Source: Branchiostoma lanceolatum (lineage: Eukaryota; Chordata; Leptocardii; Amphioxiformes; Branchiostomatidae). From it: a stretch of 64,000 nt of DNA. The notes under the pieces were generated by a model. The model worked only from the letters and a program-made list of their open reading frames with translations. It ran no database searches and had not been told where the DNA came from. Of this stretch, positions 23,229 to 36,155 are shown one piece after another. The stretch covers positions 32,801,193 to 32,865,192 of the forward strand of contig NC_089723.1 of the NCBI RefSeq assembly GCF_035083965.1, in the 5' to 3' direction. Each line of letters begins with the position of its first letter. The first letter of the stretch is position 1. The position numbers and the translations under genes were made by a program.

Positions 23229-24320
23229 ATGGCGGCGCCCATGAGAATTTTGACGTGCAGAACTTGTCCCCAGATTTGTAGCAGAATTCTGGGCTGTGTT
23301 AACGTGCAAGTCGCCAATTACGCAAAAGCAAAAGGTAATGTGTCTTATAGTCGAAGTTTCTAAGAATATTTGTGTGTATTGTGCGTAGTGACTAACCTAC
23401 CATCATACGCGACAAGGGAAGGGGGAGGGGGGCAGGAGAGGACAACTTTTTTGCAGAGAAACACTGCTTTGACCAAGGAGGGTTAAGCTCCTTGCTTTGA
23501 CACTCTCATGGATTACACGTTGACATTGAAGTCTATGGAACGAAAGCATTCATGCCCTGACCAAGGAATTACAGTAGTATTCGTGAAATACATAAAACTT
23601 CATTTGAGCCCTGCCAGCCTTCAGCAAAGGCCAAACTATCAGTATCATGAAGCAATTTTTTTCACTTTTGAAATGTCTTCTTGTTTTCAGTACCAGCTTT
23701 TAAGGGAGCTAAAGATCTCACCAGTGAAAAGCCGAAGGGTCCGAGCATTGAGACAGATCCTGCTGTTCTCACCACGCATTGCTGTGGAGCCAACATCTTC
23801 AAGGTGATCAGACTTTTATATGTTTGTGTGTTGCTCTTCCTTTGTATGTGTAACAGTACCATAGAAGATCAATGTCTTAGAAGATTGAACTACTGTATGT
23901 ATTTTGCTTAGATGATAGCTTTGGTACATTATCCTTCAAATTTCTTGCACTGAACCTCTTTCTTTGACAAATGTTTCCAAATGTTGTATATCTGAATACC
24001 CCATATTTTTGGTAAGATTATGCTAAAGCTATGATATTCACATTATATTCATAATCTTACCTTACCTGAAAACAGTGGCTACATAAACGTTTTCCTTCCC
24101 TCCCCAACAGGATGGTAGTGATCCTCCCCTCAAACCAGACGAAGAATACCCAGAGTGGCTGTGGGAGTTGAACTTGGGGCCTGCGGCCAAGTTAGATGAA
24201 ATTGAACCTGGCACAAGGAAATATTTCAAGAGACTCCGCAAAGAGAACATTTGGGCCGAGAATGCAAGGCGGAAAGGGAAAAAGTTTTCACTTCAAGCTC
24301 CACCTGCCAGTAAATTCTAG
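23229..24320 (+). CDS. MRPL54: Mitochondrial ribosomal protein L54 (mL54)
   Basis: A protein of the large subunit of the mitochondrial ribosome. Exons: 23229-23334, 23691-23803, 24111-24320; phases 1 and 0 close and all introns are GT-AG. The product is 142 aa, against about 138 in human. The first roughly 25 residues (MAAPMRILTCRTCPQICSR...) are Arg/Cys/Ser-rich without acidic residues, as expected of a matrix-targeting presequence. The family core follows: DPAVLTTHCCGANIFK, then LKPDEEYPEWLWELNLGP and RLRKENIWAENARRKGKK. The ATG was chosen because it opens the only frame that splices in phase and lies in an aagATGgcg context. It is divergent from AFG2B. Confidence 0.95.
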
Positions 24321-24586
24321 CACTAGTCCTCTTTTGTGATCAGTTAGTTGCTCTTTTTCCACACAACGTACATGAAATGCAGCTTAATTCGCCTCTGGTA
24401 TACCCCTTAAATCAATAGATTTTAACAGTATCAATCACAAAGTTCTGTCTGATGGCCAGTGTTTATGATGGCATGTCATAACAGTAAGCAAAAGGCGTAT
24501 TTGTGTCAGGCTATTATACAAAGCACTTATATAAGTAAATGAAGATTTTTCTACAGTGATGTTGGACATTTCGACTGTGGCTCTGT

Positions 24587-24592
24587 AATAAA
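24587..24592 (+). terminator. Polyadenylation signal AATAAA of MRPL54
   Basis: AATAAA lies 266 nt past the MRPL54 stop codon on the sense strand; it is the first clear hexamer seen there. Confidence 0.5.
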
Positions 24593-27500
24593 CAACTTGT
24601 GTCGATATAGTAAGAATCCATCTGAAATTAAATCAATAGAAAACATGGAAAAAGAAGTTTCTTTGCCATCATTGTCTCCCTTAGGTTCGAAAAACATGAC
24701 CAGGACACCTTATTTTACCTGCTGTTGTGTGGTTTCATTCAGTTCTTTTTGCCAGTTTGTACTAATAATAGTTAGAACTTTGAGATGGAGTTACTGTGGT
24801 CCTCAGTACTATTCAGCCTGCCAAGTTCACACTAGAACTTTCCAAGAATGCCAAATCTCCATGGAAATGTTCCTCATAGAATCTATGTATAAATCACAAT
24901 ATTGAAAATCATTGCTAACTGAATCAAAGAAGATAAACCTTGACGGTGGAAAGAATCTTCTCCTGCAGCAGATATTATGAACATCAGACGTGGAAGACAT
25001 GTTCATTCATCTGCACTCCCAAGATTTTCTTGACAATACCTTAGGGGCAGAGCCCTTTTATGCAACGTCTGTGGTACACATTAAAAAAGACCAAACAAGA
25101 ATACAGGTTCTCAGAAGTGTATTTATATGAGCCAGAGTTAGAACTGTATAATCTGTTGCACTGGTGGCATGACAATAGGACCGTGTGTGACCTGAGAACC
25201 TCAGCCAATAGCAATCCATAAGACAACAATTATCAGGTAAAGTAATTTGACCAATCAATATGTTCAAAATGGCCTGGCAACACTGCTATTGCAGTGAACA
25301 CAAGTATTATGACTTATAATCCCAATAGTTGAAGAGAAGATTCTTTTTGGAAATTTTGGATCCAGGAAGTAACAAACTTGGAGATAAAGAACCTAAATTA
25401 TATCATCTTCCCTGCCCCATTGATATGCAGATTGTTTTCCTGATATTCTCTGAGTGCAATGTGCAAAGTACCATAATCATGAACACAATGTAATTTCAGT
25501 CTTGCAGTCTGGAAATATCACAACAGTGACGGAGGGACAATACAATACAATAAATAGAAAATGACTTTGGTATCTCCAATTAAGACTTCCACTGCTCGTA
25601 AAATATTTGGCAGCCTGAAAATTAACACATTGGGATCCATGACTTTCATCGGTGCATAACATTTCACAATCATTTGAAGTCAATGTAAGTTCAGGGTAGA
25701 CAAGATGACCACACACTTGACGTTAGCAGTTCCAGTATTGTTTCATCACATACTTCCAGTGGTGGGACCAGATTGCCTCGTTCCCTCTAAAATCTATTTC
25801 TGAGACCTATGTATTTCCTACCTCATAACATGGGACAATATTCTTACACACTCAAACTTTCAAAGGTTAACACTTTTCCCCATAAATAACTGTCGACCTA
25901 TTGTACAATTAGACATTCATTTTGCAAAGCAGTGTAGGTTTTGACAAATGGGTGACCTCTTCACACACAACCTGGAAGTTCACTTTCCTGTTACCTTAGT
26001 TGACATTTTCCCTGAAATTCGGAGCAATATTCTCCATATACCCAAGGTGCTGTTCCTGCCCGACAACAATCTCAGACTGAATAAGTCTATCAGCATACGT
26101 GACATTACAACAAGAACTGTGAAGTACAAATGTCTGCAAGGTGTTTGCTGCTGCTTGGCTCAATTGTAATTCATGAAACCAACTTTTCTGACCACTAAAT
26201 TGGGATTTGTTTCTTTAAATACCGGCAATCTTCATACATGCTGAAGGTTGCATGTGGGTATTTTGAAACGATACTAAGGCATGGCAGTAACAGTGTTAAG
26301 ATTCCATAACTCCATTTTGCTTCTTGCTTACTCCAACCTTTCCTGACAGCATTGTGGCCACCACAAGTTCCAAGATAAGTCTTCCCCCTCTTTAAATCAT
26401 ATCCCATTATATCCATAACACAGAGTAATGTGCAATTACAAATAGCATGAGAATCAGAACTTGAACCTTTCCTCAGTTCTTAACAAATTGCTATGACGTT
26501 ATGAAGTAGGTTTCATGCATGACTCTGTACTGCAGTCTGGGAAATTTTCAAGTAATTGAGTGGTGGCAAAGACTGGCTTGTAGTATATTACAAGGATGAC
26601 AAAAAAAAGCTGAACAATGATTTCAGTGCTCTTTTTTGTACACCTCCCTGGTTTCACTAATTCGGATAGTTATAGTCTTTCTAGTTGGCTACAATTACAA
26701 ATATACTTCCACATTTCTCTACACAATGTTGAGCTTGACAAAATAGAGCTGCTCCATACAAAGGACACCAGCTACACATTACACTGGTTGACATAAAACT
26801 ACAATTTCAGCACTTTTTGCTACATTTTCTTATCAATCCTTTACACATCAAAATATTGCATTATTTTCAGATACTAGTACTCTAAGCTATGAAGTACACA
26901 GTCGACATTGATTTATGTGATATGTGACAAGACTTCTAGAATTTGTGTCCTGCTCTGTTTCCCCCCATAGGAACAATATTTTCAGTAGAACTGAAAGTAA
27001 TATTTTCACAGAAGGTAATAGAGATCTTATATATGTCAATTACATATACAAGCAAGCACTCTGAAATTGCTAACAAAGTGCTTTCTGTAATTTTTCATTA
27101 CTGAACATTCATAGCAAAAGGTAAACTATTATTATAACATCACTTGTACAGATGCATCAGATTATGTTTGCTTAGATCACTTAGTCTAGGGGATTTAGAT
27201 ACAGCACTTTAAGGTTATCTATTTGAGACAGTACATGTATCATCTCATACCTAAAGGCTGGCAATAGCTGACAAAAGCGCAACCTTGTACATCTTGGGAA
27301 AATCATAGGTTACTGGGGAAATTTGCTCAACGAAAGAAAAGGAGGAACACCTACATAAATAGGATACATTTTCTATGCATTGTGATATCTCAAACCCCTT
27401 TGTACCAACCTATAATGGCACAGCCCACATTCCATTCTGTGGAAGATTACTGAAATTGTGTATACATCATTTGTAGAGATTTTCATTAAAAACAAAAACT

Positions 27501-28637
27501 GAACAAATATCATACCATTCAAGAAACGCTTATATGTATCATTAGAAATACTTTTGCAAGCATTGGTAACGTTTTGTTTCCATTGTTTAACTCACATAAA
27601 TCAAGAAACAATTGACCAGGATAATTTGAAACACTGAAGATACATATTTCAGAGATTGACTAAACTTTGTATTCTTTCAAGCAACTTGATTGGTCACCAT
27701 CCACACTACCCATAATTCATAGCAGGCTTGGTGGGACTGCGAATTCATCATCATCACTCCATGCTCCAAATAAACTTCAGATTTTACAACCATACAAAGG
27801 AAAAAAAACAAAAAACACCATGATTCCTGGTGATCATTTAACACAGCACAACTCTTTCTAACTTTCTTCATCAGCCTACCTTTCCTTCACTTTGTGTTAT
27901 CTTACTCAAAGTGTAACATAATTGTACATTCCAAAAATATTGAAAAGGTATCTTAATCTAAAATAGGAATAAGACAAACTGTGTTACATAAAAAACACCT
28001 TAACTGTTATGTAGTAGTCTAGTGATACCCTCCCTAAATAAAATTAATAAAACATAACCTAAAACAATCTTTATCTTTATGGTATACCAAAATAGCAAAA
28101 CATAAAAGTGTGAGCCAGACAGATGGGTGTCTAAATTAAGGGTACTTGATCAGATATCAAATGAAAAGCTAAATCAAAATCTAAATTTGATTAAACAAAT
28201 ATGATATAGAACTAAAGAGGAAACTAAATTAAGTCTCTTTGAAACATTACTGTCAACATTCTCAATCCAAGAGGCTCCTAAAAAATATGTGGCTCTGAAG
28301 ATCACAAAATACATGTGTAGGTAAGGCAATTTGGTGACATCAGTCTGACTTCTCTCTTTAGGCCTCCGCAACAAATAGTCAGCAAAGTTACCATGAAATA
28401 AAAACAAATGAAACTTAAAATTTTTTCGTAAAATCATAATTCATGTATAAAATGTTCAATCCAAAAAGTTGCCATGTAAATCGGGGAGAGGGGGTAGTTA
28501 GTGTACAAGCAGAGCATGGGGAAATACTTCAACACTGTGTAGCACAAACACCACTGGCCTCATTCACACATCAAGTGCCCGTAGTATGTTTCAATCCACC
28601 GTAACTATTAACATAAGGAAGTAGGTTGTTCCTTTCT
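24593..28637. other. Gene-free stretch between the 3' ends of MRPL54 and LARP6
   Basis: The two genes converge here. About 4 kb of AT-rich sequence follows with only short ORFs (all under 90 codons), none recognised, and no clear repeat or inverted structure. The part next to 28637 is presumably LARP6 3' UTR, but I could not place its poly(A) site. Confidence 0.5.
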
Positions 28638-31600
28638 CTAGGTCGTATCTTCCTCTGTGGGCTTGCGCCTCCCCACGCCAGGATGGAACCCTCCGGAGCC
28701 GTCCGGTGCTCGTGGTTGGCGAATCAGCACCATGTGAGGGCCCCCTCCTGCGCTGCCGGTGGACGCATTGCTGTCTGTCCGGGGCCGAAGTCCCAGGGAC
28801 GTGTTGCTGTCCGTTCGCTTGCGCGGCAGAAGTGGGCTGGTGCCGGGGCTGTTGTCTGACATCCGTGATGCTTCCTGAGCAGCCAGCAGTCTGAAAATTC
28901 AAGAAAAGTTATGTTGGTTAATGGTTAACATCATCATCCGGTCATGACGGTCTCCATCAGTATAATGGACATATTGCCTTCCAAAATATACATCAGTTTT
29001 CTTCTAATACTAAATAGAGTCAAATGTCTCCTGAGTTCTAAGGAAGTCAGTTCTCTGTTCATAAATCATGTAACAAACAGACTTTTGATATATTAGTACA
29101 TTTAGGACCTTGATAACGATGCATCTAATGTGTGCTCACCTTCGCTGCACCCAGGGACTGTGGGAGGCACCGGGATCCCAGTCCGCTGCAGCAGCTGCGT
29201 CAACTCGCTTACGTCGCATCTCTGGGCTCGTCATAGGGCTTGGTCGGGGGCTGTTCTTCGGAGAAGAGGCAAGAGGAGAGACTCCGCTGCCGCGACCCTT
29301 CCGCTGCATCCGCGGGCTGTTTCTGGGGCTGTTGGCCGGGCTGCTTCTCGGGGAACTTCCTGGGCTGAGGCGATTGGGGTCCAAGGCATGGGCGTAAGTT
29401 GGGCTGAGTTTGTGTTGGCTGCGATGGGGTGGAGAGGGTGACAAACCGTCTACTTCTACATCAGACGACCCACTGCTACAGACCGCTGGCTCATCTCCAT
29501 GGGCGAGCTCTTCCACCCGACTACGGCGTTTCTTCTTCTTCTGTTTGTCCTTCTTGGCTTTGTCTCCCTCCCCCTCACTGAGGGTGTCATCCTTCGCCCT
29601 CCGCTCTGCATCTTGTCGTTCTTTCTTGTCCTTCTTCTTGCCACATGGTGCGAGAAGAGCGACGTGCATCCCCTTTCTCCAGTCGTCTTTTGCGCTCATC
29701 GTGTCCACTGCCATCTGGGCACTCTCGTGTTTCTCAAACTCGACCACAGCACAGACGTTGTTCCCCACCTCGGGATGGCGAGACATGTGCTTTCGCACGT
29801 CCTGCGGGATCATTCCTCCGGGCCGTATGATTCTGATCAAGGCGATGTCCCCGCAGTGTGAAAACATTGCACTGATTTTTTCTATGGTGGGGCTTTCAAC
29901 ACCAAGGTTCATTGCCACGATTGTTCTAGAGGGGGTCGTCTCGTCGTAATCTGGCAGCGGTTCCTTACGACCCACCTTTGTTCCTTCCTCGTTTAACTTA
30001 AGGCTTTCTGCTTGTTTGAGGCTGTACGCCACCGCTCTCCAGTCCTTGGTTAACGACTTCACTTTGCGGAACGAGGTAATGAGCTTGATGTTGACAAGTC
30101 CTTCCTTGTTCCGCCGCACGTGTTTCAAAAGGAAGGCGTCCTTCAAGATGTTGGCGTCGGAGAAATAGAACTCGACTTGCTGGATGATCTTGTCTTTGAG
30201 TTCGTCGTCCGGTGGGGTCCACTCGCCTCCGTCTGCATGGGACTCTGGGCTGGGGTCTCGCGAGGCCCGGGGGCTCACAAAGGGACTCACATCTCGAGAA
30301 TCTATGCTACCCGTGTCCGCTTCATTTCCATCATACTCCTGCAGAATCTGTACAGCTATCTGTGCCTGGAACAGACAGTTAAGCAGCATGTTAATCTCAA
30401 GTATTACAAGTATGTTAAACACAAAGATACGGTAAAATTCCTGAGAATAAAGTACAGCCTAATAGCAAAATGATCTAGATTTAAAATACAATTTTCTACT
30501 ACACCTCAAATACATATTTCCCTTGCAAAACAGGCAAAATATATTGACTTTCTACACACAAATAAGCAATGGAAACACAGAAAAAAGAGAAGAAAATAAT
30601 TTGGTAATATAAATCACTTAAAACGTTTTCTATGAAAGTTCAAACACAACATTTTCAGATATGACTTTGCTTTTTCAATGCAATTACATACTCACACATT
30701 CCAAAATACTCTCAGGTACAGAACACTCCATGATAGGATTATGTATGGACATATTGCACAAAGTTTAGCTTTTTCACGCACCTAACCCCTACTGAGCTGC
30801 TGACAAAGCAGTGCTACTGTGCATCTATCAACTTCAAGATAAACAAGTCTACTTGGTATCACAGTTCAACCTAATTTGGTAGAAATGTTTAGACTTAGTT
30901 CAGTGGCATTTCTAAATAAGTTTGTGGACTTTAATCTTGCCTATGTCATAAGATACAAGTCATGTATCTTATGACATAGGCAAGATTAAAGTCCACTTAA
31001 TGTTTGTACATATATTTCTGTATTCACAAGTTGTAAAATCAGCGATATTCAGTTTGTTTTTATACCGACTGCGAGCTGACTGCTTTTCTTTTCTGAATAA
31101 ACTGATTCTGAATAAGATTCTATATATGGTGGTACAGAAAGCGTCATCTATAGCTAGGAGGAAGAACCCCCAAGTCAAGGATTGGCTGACCTCTCTGATG
31201 TCAAGGACACCTTACTATACAATGTCTTTGATAAACAAAGACTTCCCCACCAAAAGAAAAAGGATGTGAAAAGTCGACGATAGAAGGTTAAAAAAACAAG
31301 GAAAAGTGCACAAGAAAGTTACCTAACAGAATACTCTCCAAACAAACAGACAAGAGACATGGCAAAATCTTAAAAACAGGCTCTACATACATGTATGTAC
31401 ATATAGACAGTTTCACAACGTATCTTCTGTTTCAAGAGAGCTCACATGAAGAAATAACCATAGTGATACCATGTATCTAGATCAGGTGTGCCATATAAAA
31501 CTAAACTAAAGCTCTCCCTGCTGATGATGTTGCAATATCACACAGATATTGCCCTACCTTGTACACGCACCGTCACATACGTCAGATGTTTACTCTTGTA

Positions 31601-32883
31601 AGCAGAGAGGAAGTTTGCCGAGCGTAAGGTACATGTAACACTAACAGCTGGTGAACGGTACCTGGTCTCTCATGTTCAAACAAGGTGAAACCGTTTGCCT
31701 CATCATAAAATGGATGAAAAAATGAACTGCGAGTTGTTTCTGAGTTCCTACAATGAGGGAATGTAAGATTAAGAAATTCCACAATAAAACCAGCCAGCAA
31801 CACAAGGGTCATGTCATGCGGATAGCCAAAACTTGCCTTGCATCCTCATTCCTGTTACACAGAAGATGACAAAACAAGGTTAGGAAGACACTCAAAATAC
31901 ATGTATGGAAAGGGGATAACAATGAGTTGTCACTGTCAGGTAAAATCTGTCACCTGTAATTTTGAACGTTACCTGCACCAAAGTAGAAAAGTATTTTGAG
32001 ACAAGTGAGAAATGTACACCTTTGTTCAATAGAAATTGGCCCGGAACATATGTTATACCCAGGTAACATTCTTCTTCATATTTTGTCATCCTAAAAAATT
32101 ATTGAGGTGAAGCATATCATTTTTTTGAGTAGCTAGTAGTGCAATGCAGCTTTGCATCAGCTCGCGTTTTTAGCCAAGCACATCGGGTCTCCCCTAGTCT
32201 TCTCGATAAGTGTATTGGGTTCTTTTACGTGCTGCGGCTTGACGCCTGAAGTTCCCTCATATAATAGATGCATAGATATGCTGGATTTAAAATACAAAAT
32301 ATGTTTGCACATACATTACTGCAATTTACTGTTTTTCAAAGTGGCAGATAATGTTTCGGATGACAACTTACAACGTTAACGTTACTTGTACTGATGTAAC
32401 GTTGGTATTACAAATCTTTCAACCTGTGGGCAGTGTGGTTCAGCCAGTTACTATTGTGTTAAATCTAGATAAGTCCCAGTTACTATTGTGTTGTAAATAA
32501 GACTTAAATCCGGCAACAGTTATACAGATGTGATGAAATGTACAACAACAGGTTAGACTGCCCATAATACAGCACCCCCCCCCCCCCGACGCTGTGATGA
32601 CGTCCAACCAAAGATGAAGGACACCCGTTTGCGTCAGTAGTGTGACGACAGACGGCTGAACGCCTGCACTACGAAGGAACCTTCCGCTCAGTGCAGGGAA
32701 TTGTAATTTTCGTGACGAAGCCCGAGTGAGAAGCATAACAAATGTGCATACCTTGTTGTCAGGTACGATGAGCACTTCTGCGTTGTGCCCCTCCTCATGT
32801 GCTGCTGATTCCGTTCCAGATGGAACCCCTTCCCAGGCCTGGCCTCCCTCCTCCGCGCCAACTGCCGCCCCTGCCTCGCTCAT
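28638..32883 (-). CDS. LARP6: LARP6 (La-related protein 6, acheron)
   Basis: RNA-binding protein; in vertebrates it binds the 5' stem-loop of type I collagen mRNAs and couples them to translation. Exons (minus): 32752-32883, 29140-30365, 28638-28890; 1611 nt, 536 aa (human 491), phases 0 and 2 close. Order: a short acidic N-terminus; SP-rich segment; La motif about 93-185 (IIQQVEFYFSDANILKDAFL, EGLVNIKLI); RRM about 190-285 (SRTIVAMNLG, VCAVVEFEKHESAQMAV); a Lys-rich basic stretch (DKAKKDKQKKKKRRSR); an SP-repeat linker; SPWVQRR; and a C-terminal SUZ-C-like motif VLIRQPRAPDGSGGFHPG. The La motif, RRM, SPW and SUZ-C combination is diagnostic for LARP6. The long second exon carries nearly the whole protein. 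The start is the first ATG of exon 1 and splices in frame. Confidence 0.94.
30924..30996. repeat. Perfect 34-bp-arm palindrome with 5-nt loop
   Basis: The arm gtggactttaatcttgcc... (30924-30957) is repeated inverted without a mismatch at 30963-30996, separated by agtca. A perfect hairpin of this length is either a very young foldback insertion, a recent template-switch event, or under structural constraint. It lies in LARP6 intron 1. Confidence 0.9.
32103..32235. repeat. Fragment of the dispersed SINE-like repeat
   Basis: A third copy of the family at 18893 and 19649: gaggtgaagcata, gagtagctagtagtgcaatg, agccaagcacatc, cccctagtcttctcgata, agtgtattgggttctttta. It is in LARP6 intron 1. Confidence 0.55.
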
Positions 32884-34749
32884 TTCGCCTCGAAGAAGCT
32901 TCCGCGCGACTGAGAAGACAACAGGGAACGAACTAGGCGGGTAAAAGCGAGGGGATGCGATCCCCGCACCAGGCAACCACTGTGCACTGCCTAGCGTCAC
33001 TCACGTAAAACCAAAGGCAGGAGACAGAAGGTAACACGTCATTCAACACCGCACGATTCGCCGTGATGACGAGGCAGCAAGGACCGGGGTCGTGGGATAT
33101 AGTGGCTTTAAAAAGGCCTGCAAATAGATAACGTCGCACACAAGAAAACTTATCGTTATGATCACCACGTCACGTATTTACCAGTTTACTGTAGATACAC
33201 TGGTTTACCGTATAATTACTGTTCGTGTTGCCATGGTAACGGACTATCCACCCATGCAAACAAGTGCAATGACGCAATATGGCAATTGAGTGTCACCCAA
33301 TACCTTCCGCTCACGCCATTGATGAAAGAGATAAGTGTGATGGCGAGGTTTCAGCGAATCTTACTTTCATGTTATCGAACGAGGCTTTTGATTTGATATT
33401 TCTCTGTTTCCTGCTATGTACAATGACTGACGCATGTAACGGTAGATCCTACTGCCAGTAGTTTGAAGTGGGAAGGAAACAGCAACTTGAAGATTTTTCA
33501 ATCTGTTGCGCAACTGTTAGAATTTGAAAGAACCACATCAGTTTTTTTCGTGAAATTTATTACATTGTCCGCACAGTGACCCAAAACCAGGGTCTCAAAA
33601 GTAAGAGATATAATCGTGAACACTAACTTGCAGAATCGTCTGATGGCTAAACTAACTGCTATGTTTCGTCTACTGACGGGGGCTCTCTCCAACCGGAAGT
33701 CGGTACTTTTCGTCACAGAGTTCCTCATTGGTGGAAACATTTGGCACGTGCAAATTGGCACACGGAGTAGGGGTAGTCTACACCATGCCCTTTTGAATTC
33801 CAAAAGATATCAGAAATTGGTCAAATTGTTTTCCAGATGAGTAAGACAAGTAAAAAAGGTCCAACCAAGGTCCAGACCGACATTACAACTGACCTGCCAA
33901 ATCAACTGCACCCTCATTGGCCAATTTGTCCCCAATCTCCGGTATTTTTCAGCACGAGAAAAGGTCTGGTAGAGATTAGTCTAGGGGTTCTAAGAAAGGA
34001 ACCGACATCACGATGGGAATCGACAAGTCCTTTCCCATGTTCCCGCACCGGCATTGATGTAATAGATGTTTCAGCATTCTTTATGCTCCCTGGGCAACTT
34101 GAGATGAATGGACCACTCAAGGGCGACAGGTGGACATCATACAATGAAACTTGCACCTGTGAATATATGCCCAAGAGAAAACATTAGCTGTACACAATGT
34201 TAAATCTTACAAAGAGTTGACATTCATTCGGCATCATCACATGAAGTCAAAGGAAATGCTGTTACATCGCATCTTAGCTTAGCCTGTCACGATTTGTTTG
34301 AGAAATAGATTTCTACAAGTGCGCATAACCTTGATCACATTTTGAAATGCGAAATAACCACTTGATATCTACTAAACATTTTACTCTTTTCTAAATTTTT
34401 TTAATCGTGTTACTTTTCATTTCTTTTGATGCAAGGCGTGCTGCGAATCTTCCTTCTATTTTTTCATGTTCATAGATTTTCTTATTAGTTTCGCTGTTCA
34501 CAGTTCAAACGTATCTTTTGGATGGTCCTACAGTCCCCGTCAGAAGTTTGGTACTAGAAAGCTATAACCATCATGCATATGGTTGCCAAAATATAATAAT
34601 TTTCTCCCTTTTCGTAATTTTTTTCAGGCTTAAAAGGTAATCTGGTAGACATAAGAATTGTTGTAAAAATCATATTTTCATATCTCTCTATGCTATAAAT
34701 TTTGCCCTGCTCTATCTACATCCGGTCTCATGTTGATCGGAAGAAGACG

Positions 34750-34857
34750 TAGCCTGCAGCTGGAGTCCAGCCTTGTTAGCTTTGGCCCGCTCCCGACGTC
34801 ACAAGCCGCCTAGCGACGGGGAGCGGGCCAATGCTAAGAAGGCTGGACTCCAGGCTA
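34750..34857. repeat. MITE-like foldback element, 108 bp
   Basis: It starts tagcctg and ends caggcta. The inner arms (gagtccagcctt, agc, ttggcccgctccc) are inverted on the right; the left arm has a 6-bp insertion. The arms are about 40 bp with a short GC-rich loop. Confidence 0.65.
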
Positions 34858-35195
34858 AGGTAGACGCGCTCTGCTGTCCGCTCTCTTCCTGTGCATTAAG
34901 TCGACAGGTGGGAGCAACCCTAAACATGTAAGAGACAAACAAAAATAAGTTTTCTTTGTGGGTTCATCCTGCTTCGAATGGGTAATGATTCTAGTAAATA
35001 CATGTAGTTATTTCTAACACATGATATTGTTCACAGTTGACACGTACATGAAAACAGTGCTAGTACTGTGTCAAACATCTTTGCGTATTTCCTTAGTTGT
35101 GAAACAGTAAAGAATTAATGATACATTGCATTTCGAGGGTTATTTGGTTTCATTTTTAGTGGTTTGAACATTTTCTGACCTAAATAATTTCATCT

Positions 35196-35216
35196 CATTC
35201 ATTCATTCACTCATTC
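35196..35216. repeat. Short (ATTC)n run
   Basis: About five imperfect cattcatt tetranucleotide units. Confidence 0.7.
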
Positions 35217-35635
35217 GTTATTTCCTTCATTCACCTCGTCCACTTGTCGTCCGGTGGGCGTGCTATACGTCTACTTTTACCCCGACACCGTCCTGGCGAT
35301 TTCTCTGCCGCCTGGATAGCCTCATCGCTTTCTCATGCAGCTGTCGTCCTGTCCCAGTCCGACGTTGGTATCCGTCACCCCTCTCTAGCTCATACGGGCC
35401 AACATCGGGGTGCCACTGTCTTCAGTGTGGGCCGCTTCATGCTGGGTTTTGCAGACATGTCAGGACGGCGTTTCACTCTACGATCTTACTACTAGCGCCA
35501 CCATCCGACGGGCGTAGGTAGTGGAACATCACGCCCTGTGTTGTGTGAGTGGACGGTTTTCAGAGCCAATGACAGCTGTTTTCAACTGTGATTTATACCC
35601 GTGTAAAGACAGATCTGTCTGTTTGTCTCTGTGCA

Positions 35636-36155
35636 TGGCGCTTAGTACCAGGGACAGGTCTGTTTACCTTGTGTGGATGGTGTCCAGCCGTACAGGTCTG
35701 AAGGCAAATGTGTGGATGGTGTTCAGCACCAGAGACAGGTCTATTAGCAAGCATGTGGTTGATGTCCAGCACCAGTTTTTTCCCAGTATGTAGTAGTGTT
35801 AAGCACCGTGGACAGGTCAGTTAGCTAATATGTGGTCGGTGTTCAGCACCAAGAACAGGTCTGTTGGCCTGTGTGTTGATGGTGTTCAGCACCAGGGACA
35901 GGTCTGTTGGCCAGTGTGTGAATGGTGTTCAGCACCAAGGACAGGTCTATTGGCCAGTGTGTGGATGGTGTTCAGCACCAAGGACAGGTCTATTGGCCAG
36001 TGTGTGGATGGTGTTCAGCACCGGGTCTGTTGCTAGTGTGTGGATAAGGTTGTGCACCAGGGACAGGTATGTTTTCCAATGTGTGGATGGTGATCACCAC
36101 CAGGGAAGAACTACTAATCTGGTTGTGGTTCAGTATCAGGGACATTTCATTGGCT
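35636..36155. repeat. Minisatellite, 43-bp period, about 12 units
   Basis: The unit contains ggtgttcagcacc, agggacaggtct and ttggccagtgtgtggat. Unit starts at 35838, 35881, 35924, 35967 and 36010 are exactly 43 bp apart; earlier units (35679, 35718, 35761, 35795) vary from 34 to 43 bp and the units after 36010 are degenerate. Because 43 is not a multiple of 3, the apparent ORFs here (such as 35830-36036) repeat out of phase and are not genes. Central units are nearly identical, so the array is probably length-variable. Confidence 0.9.

Larger units (their letters stand above)
30366..32751 (-). other. LARP6 intron 1
   Basis: A 2.4-kb intron. It holds the perfect palindrome at 30924-30996, a SINE-like fragment at 32103-32235 and a run of 13 C at 32575-32587. 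No other coding exon was recognised. Confidence 0.7.

Noticed and set aside
29410-29949. 179-codon plus-strand ORF
   Set aside because: It is the antisense shadow of the LARP6 La/RRM exon on the minus strand, whose protein is clearly homologous to a known family.
33837-34187. 116-codon plus-strand ORF
   Set aside because: No recognisable domain, no splice partners, overlapping ORF on the opposite strand; chance ORF is likely.
35636-36155. CRISPR-like array
   Set aside because: Units are directly adjacent with no unique spacers, and the DNA is eukaryotic; it is a minisatellite.
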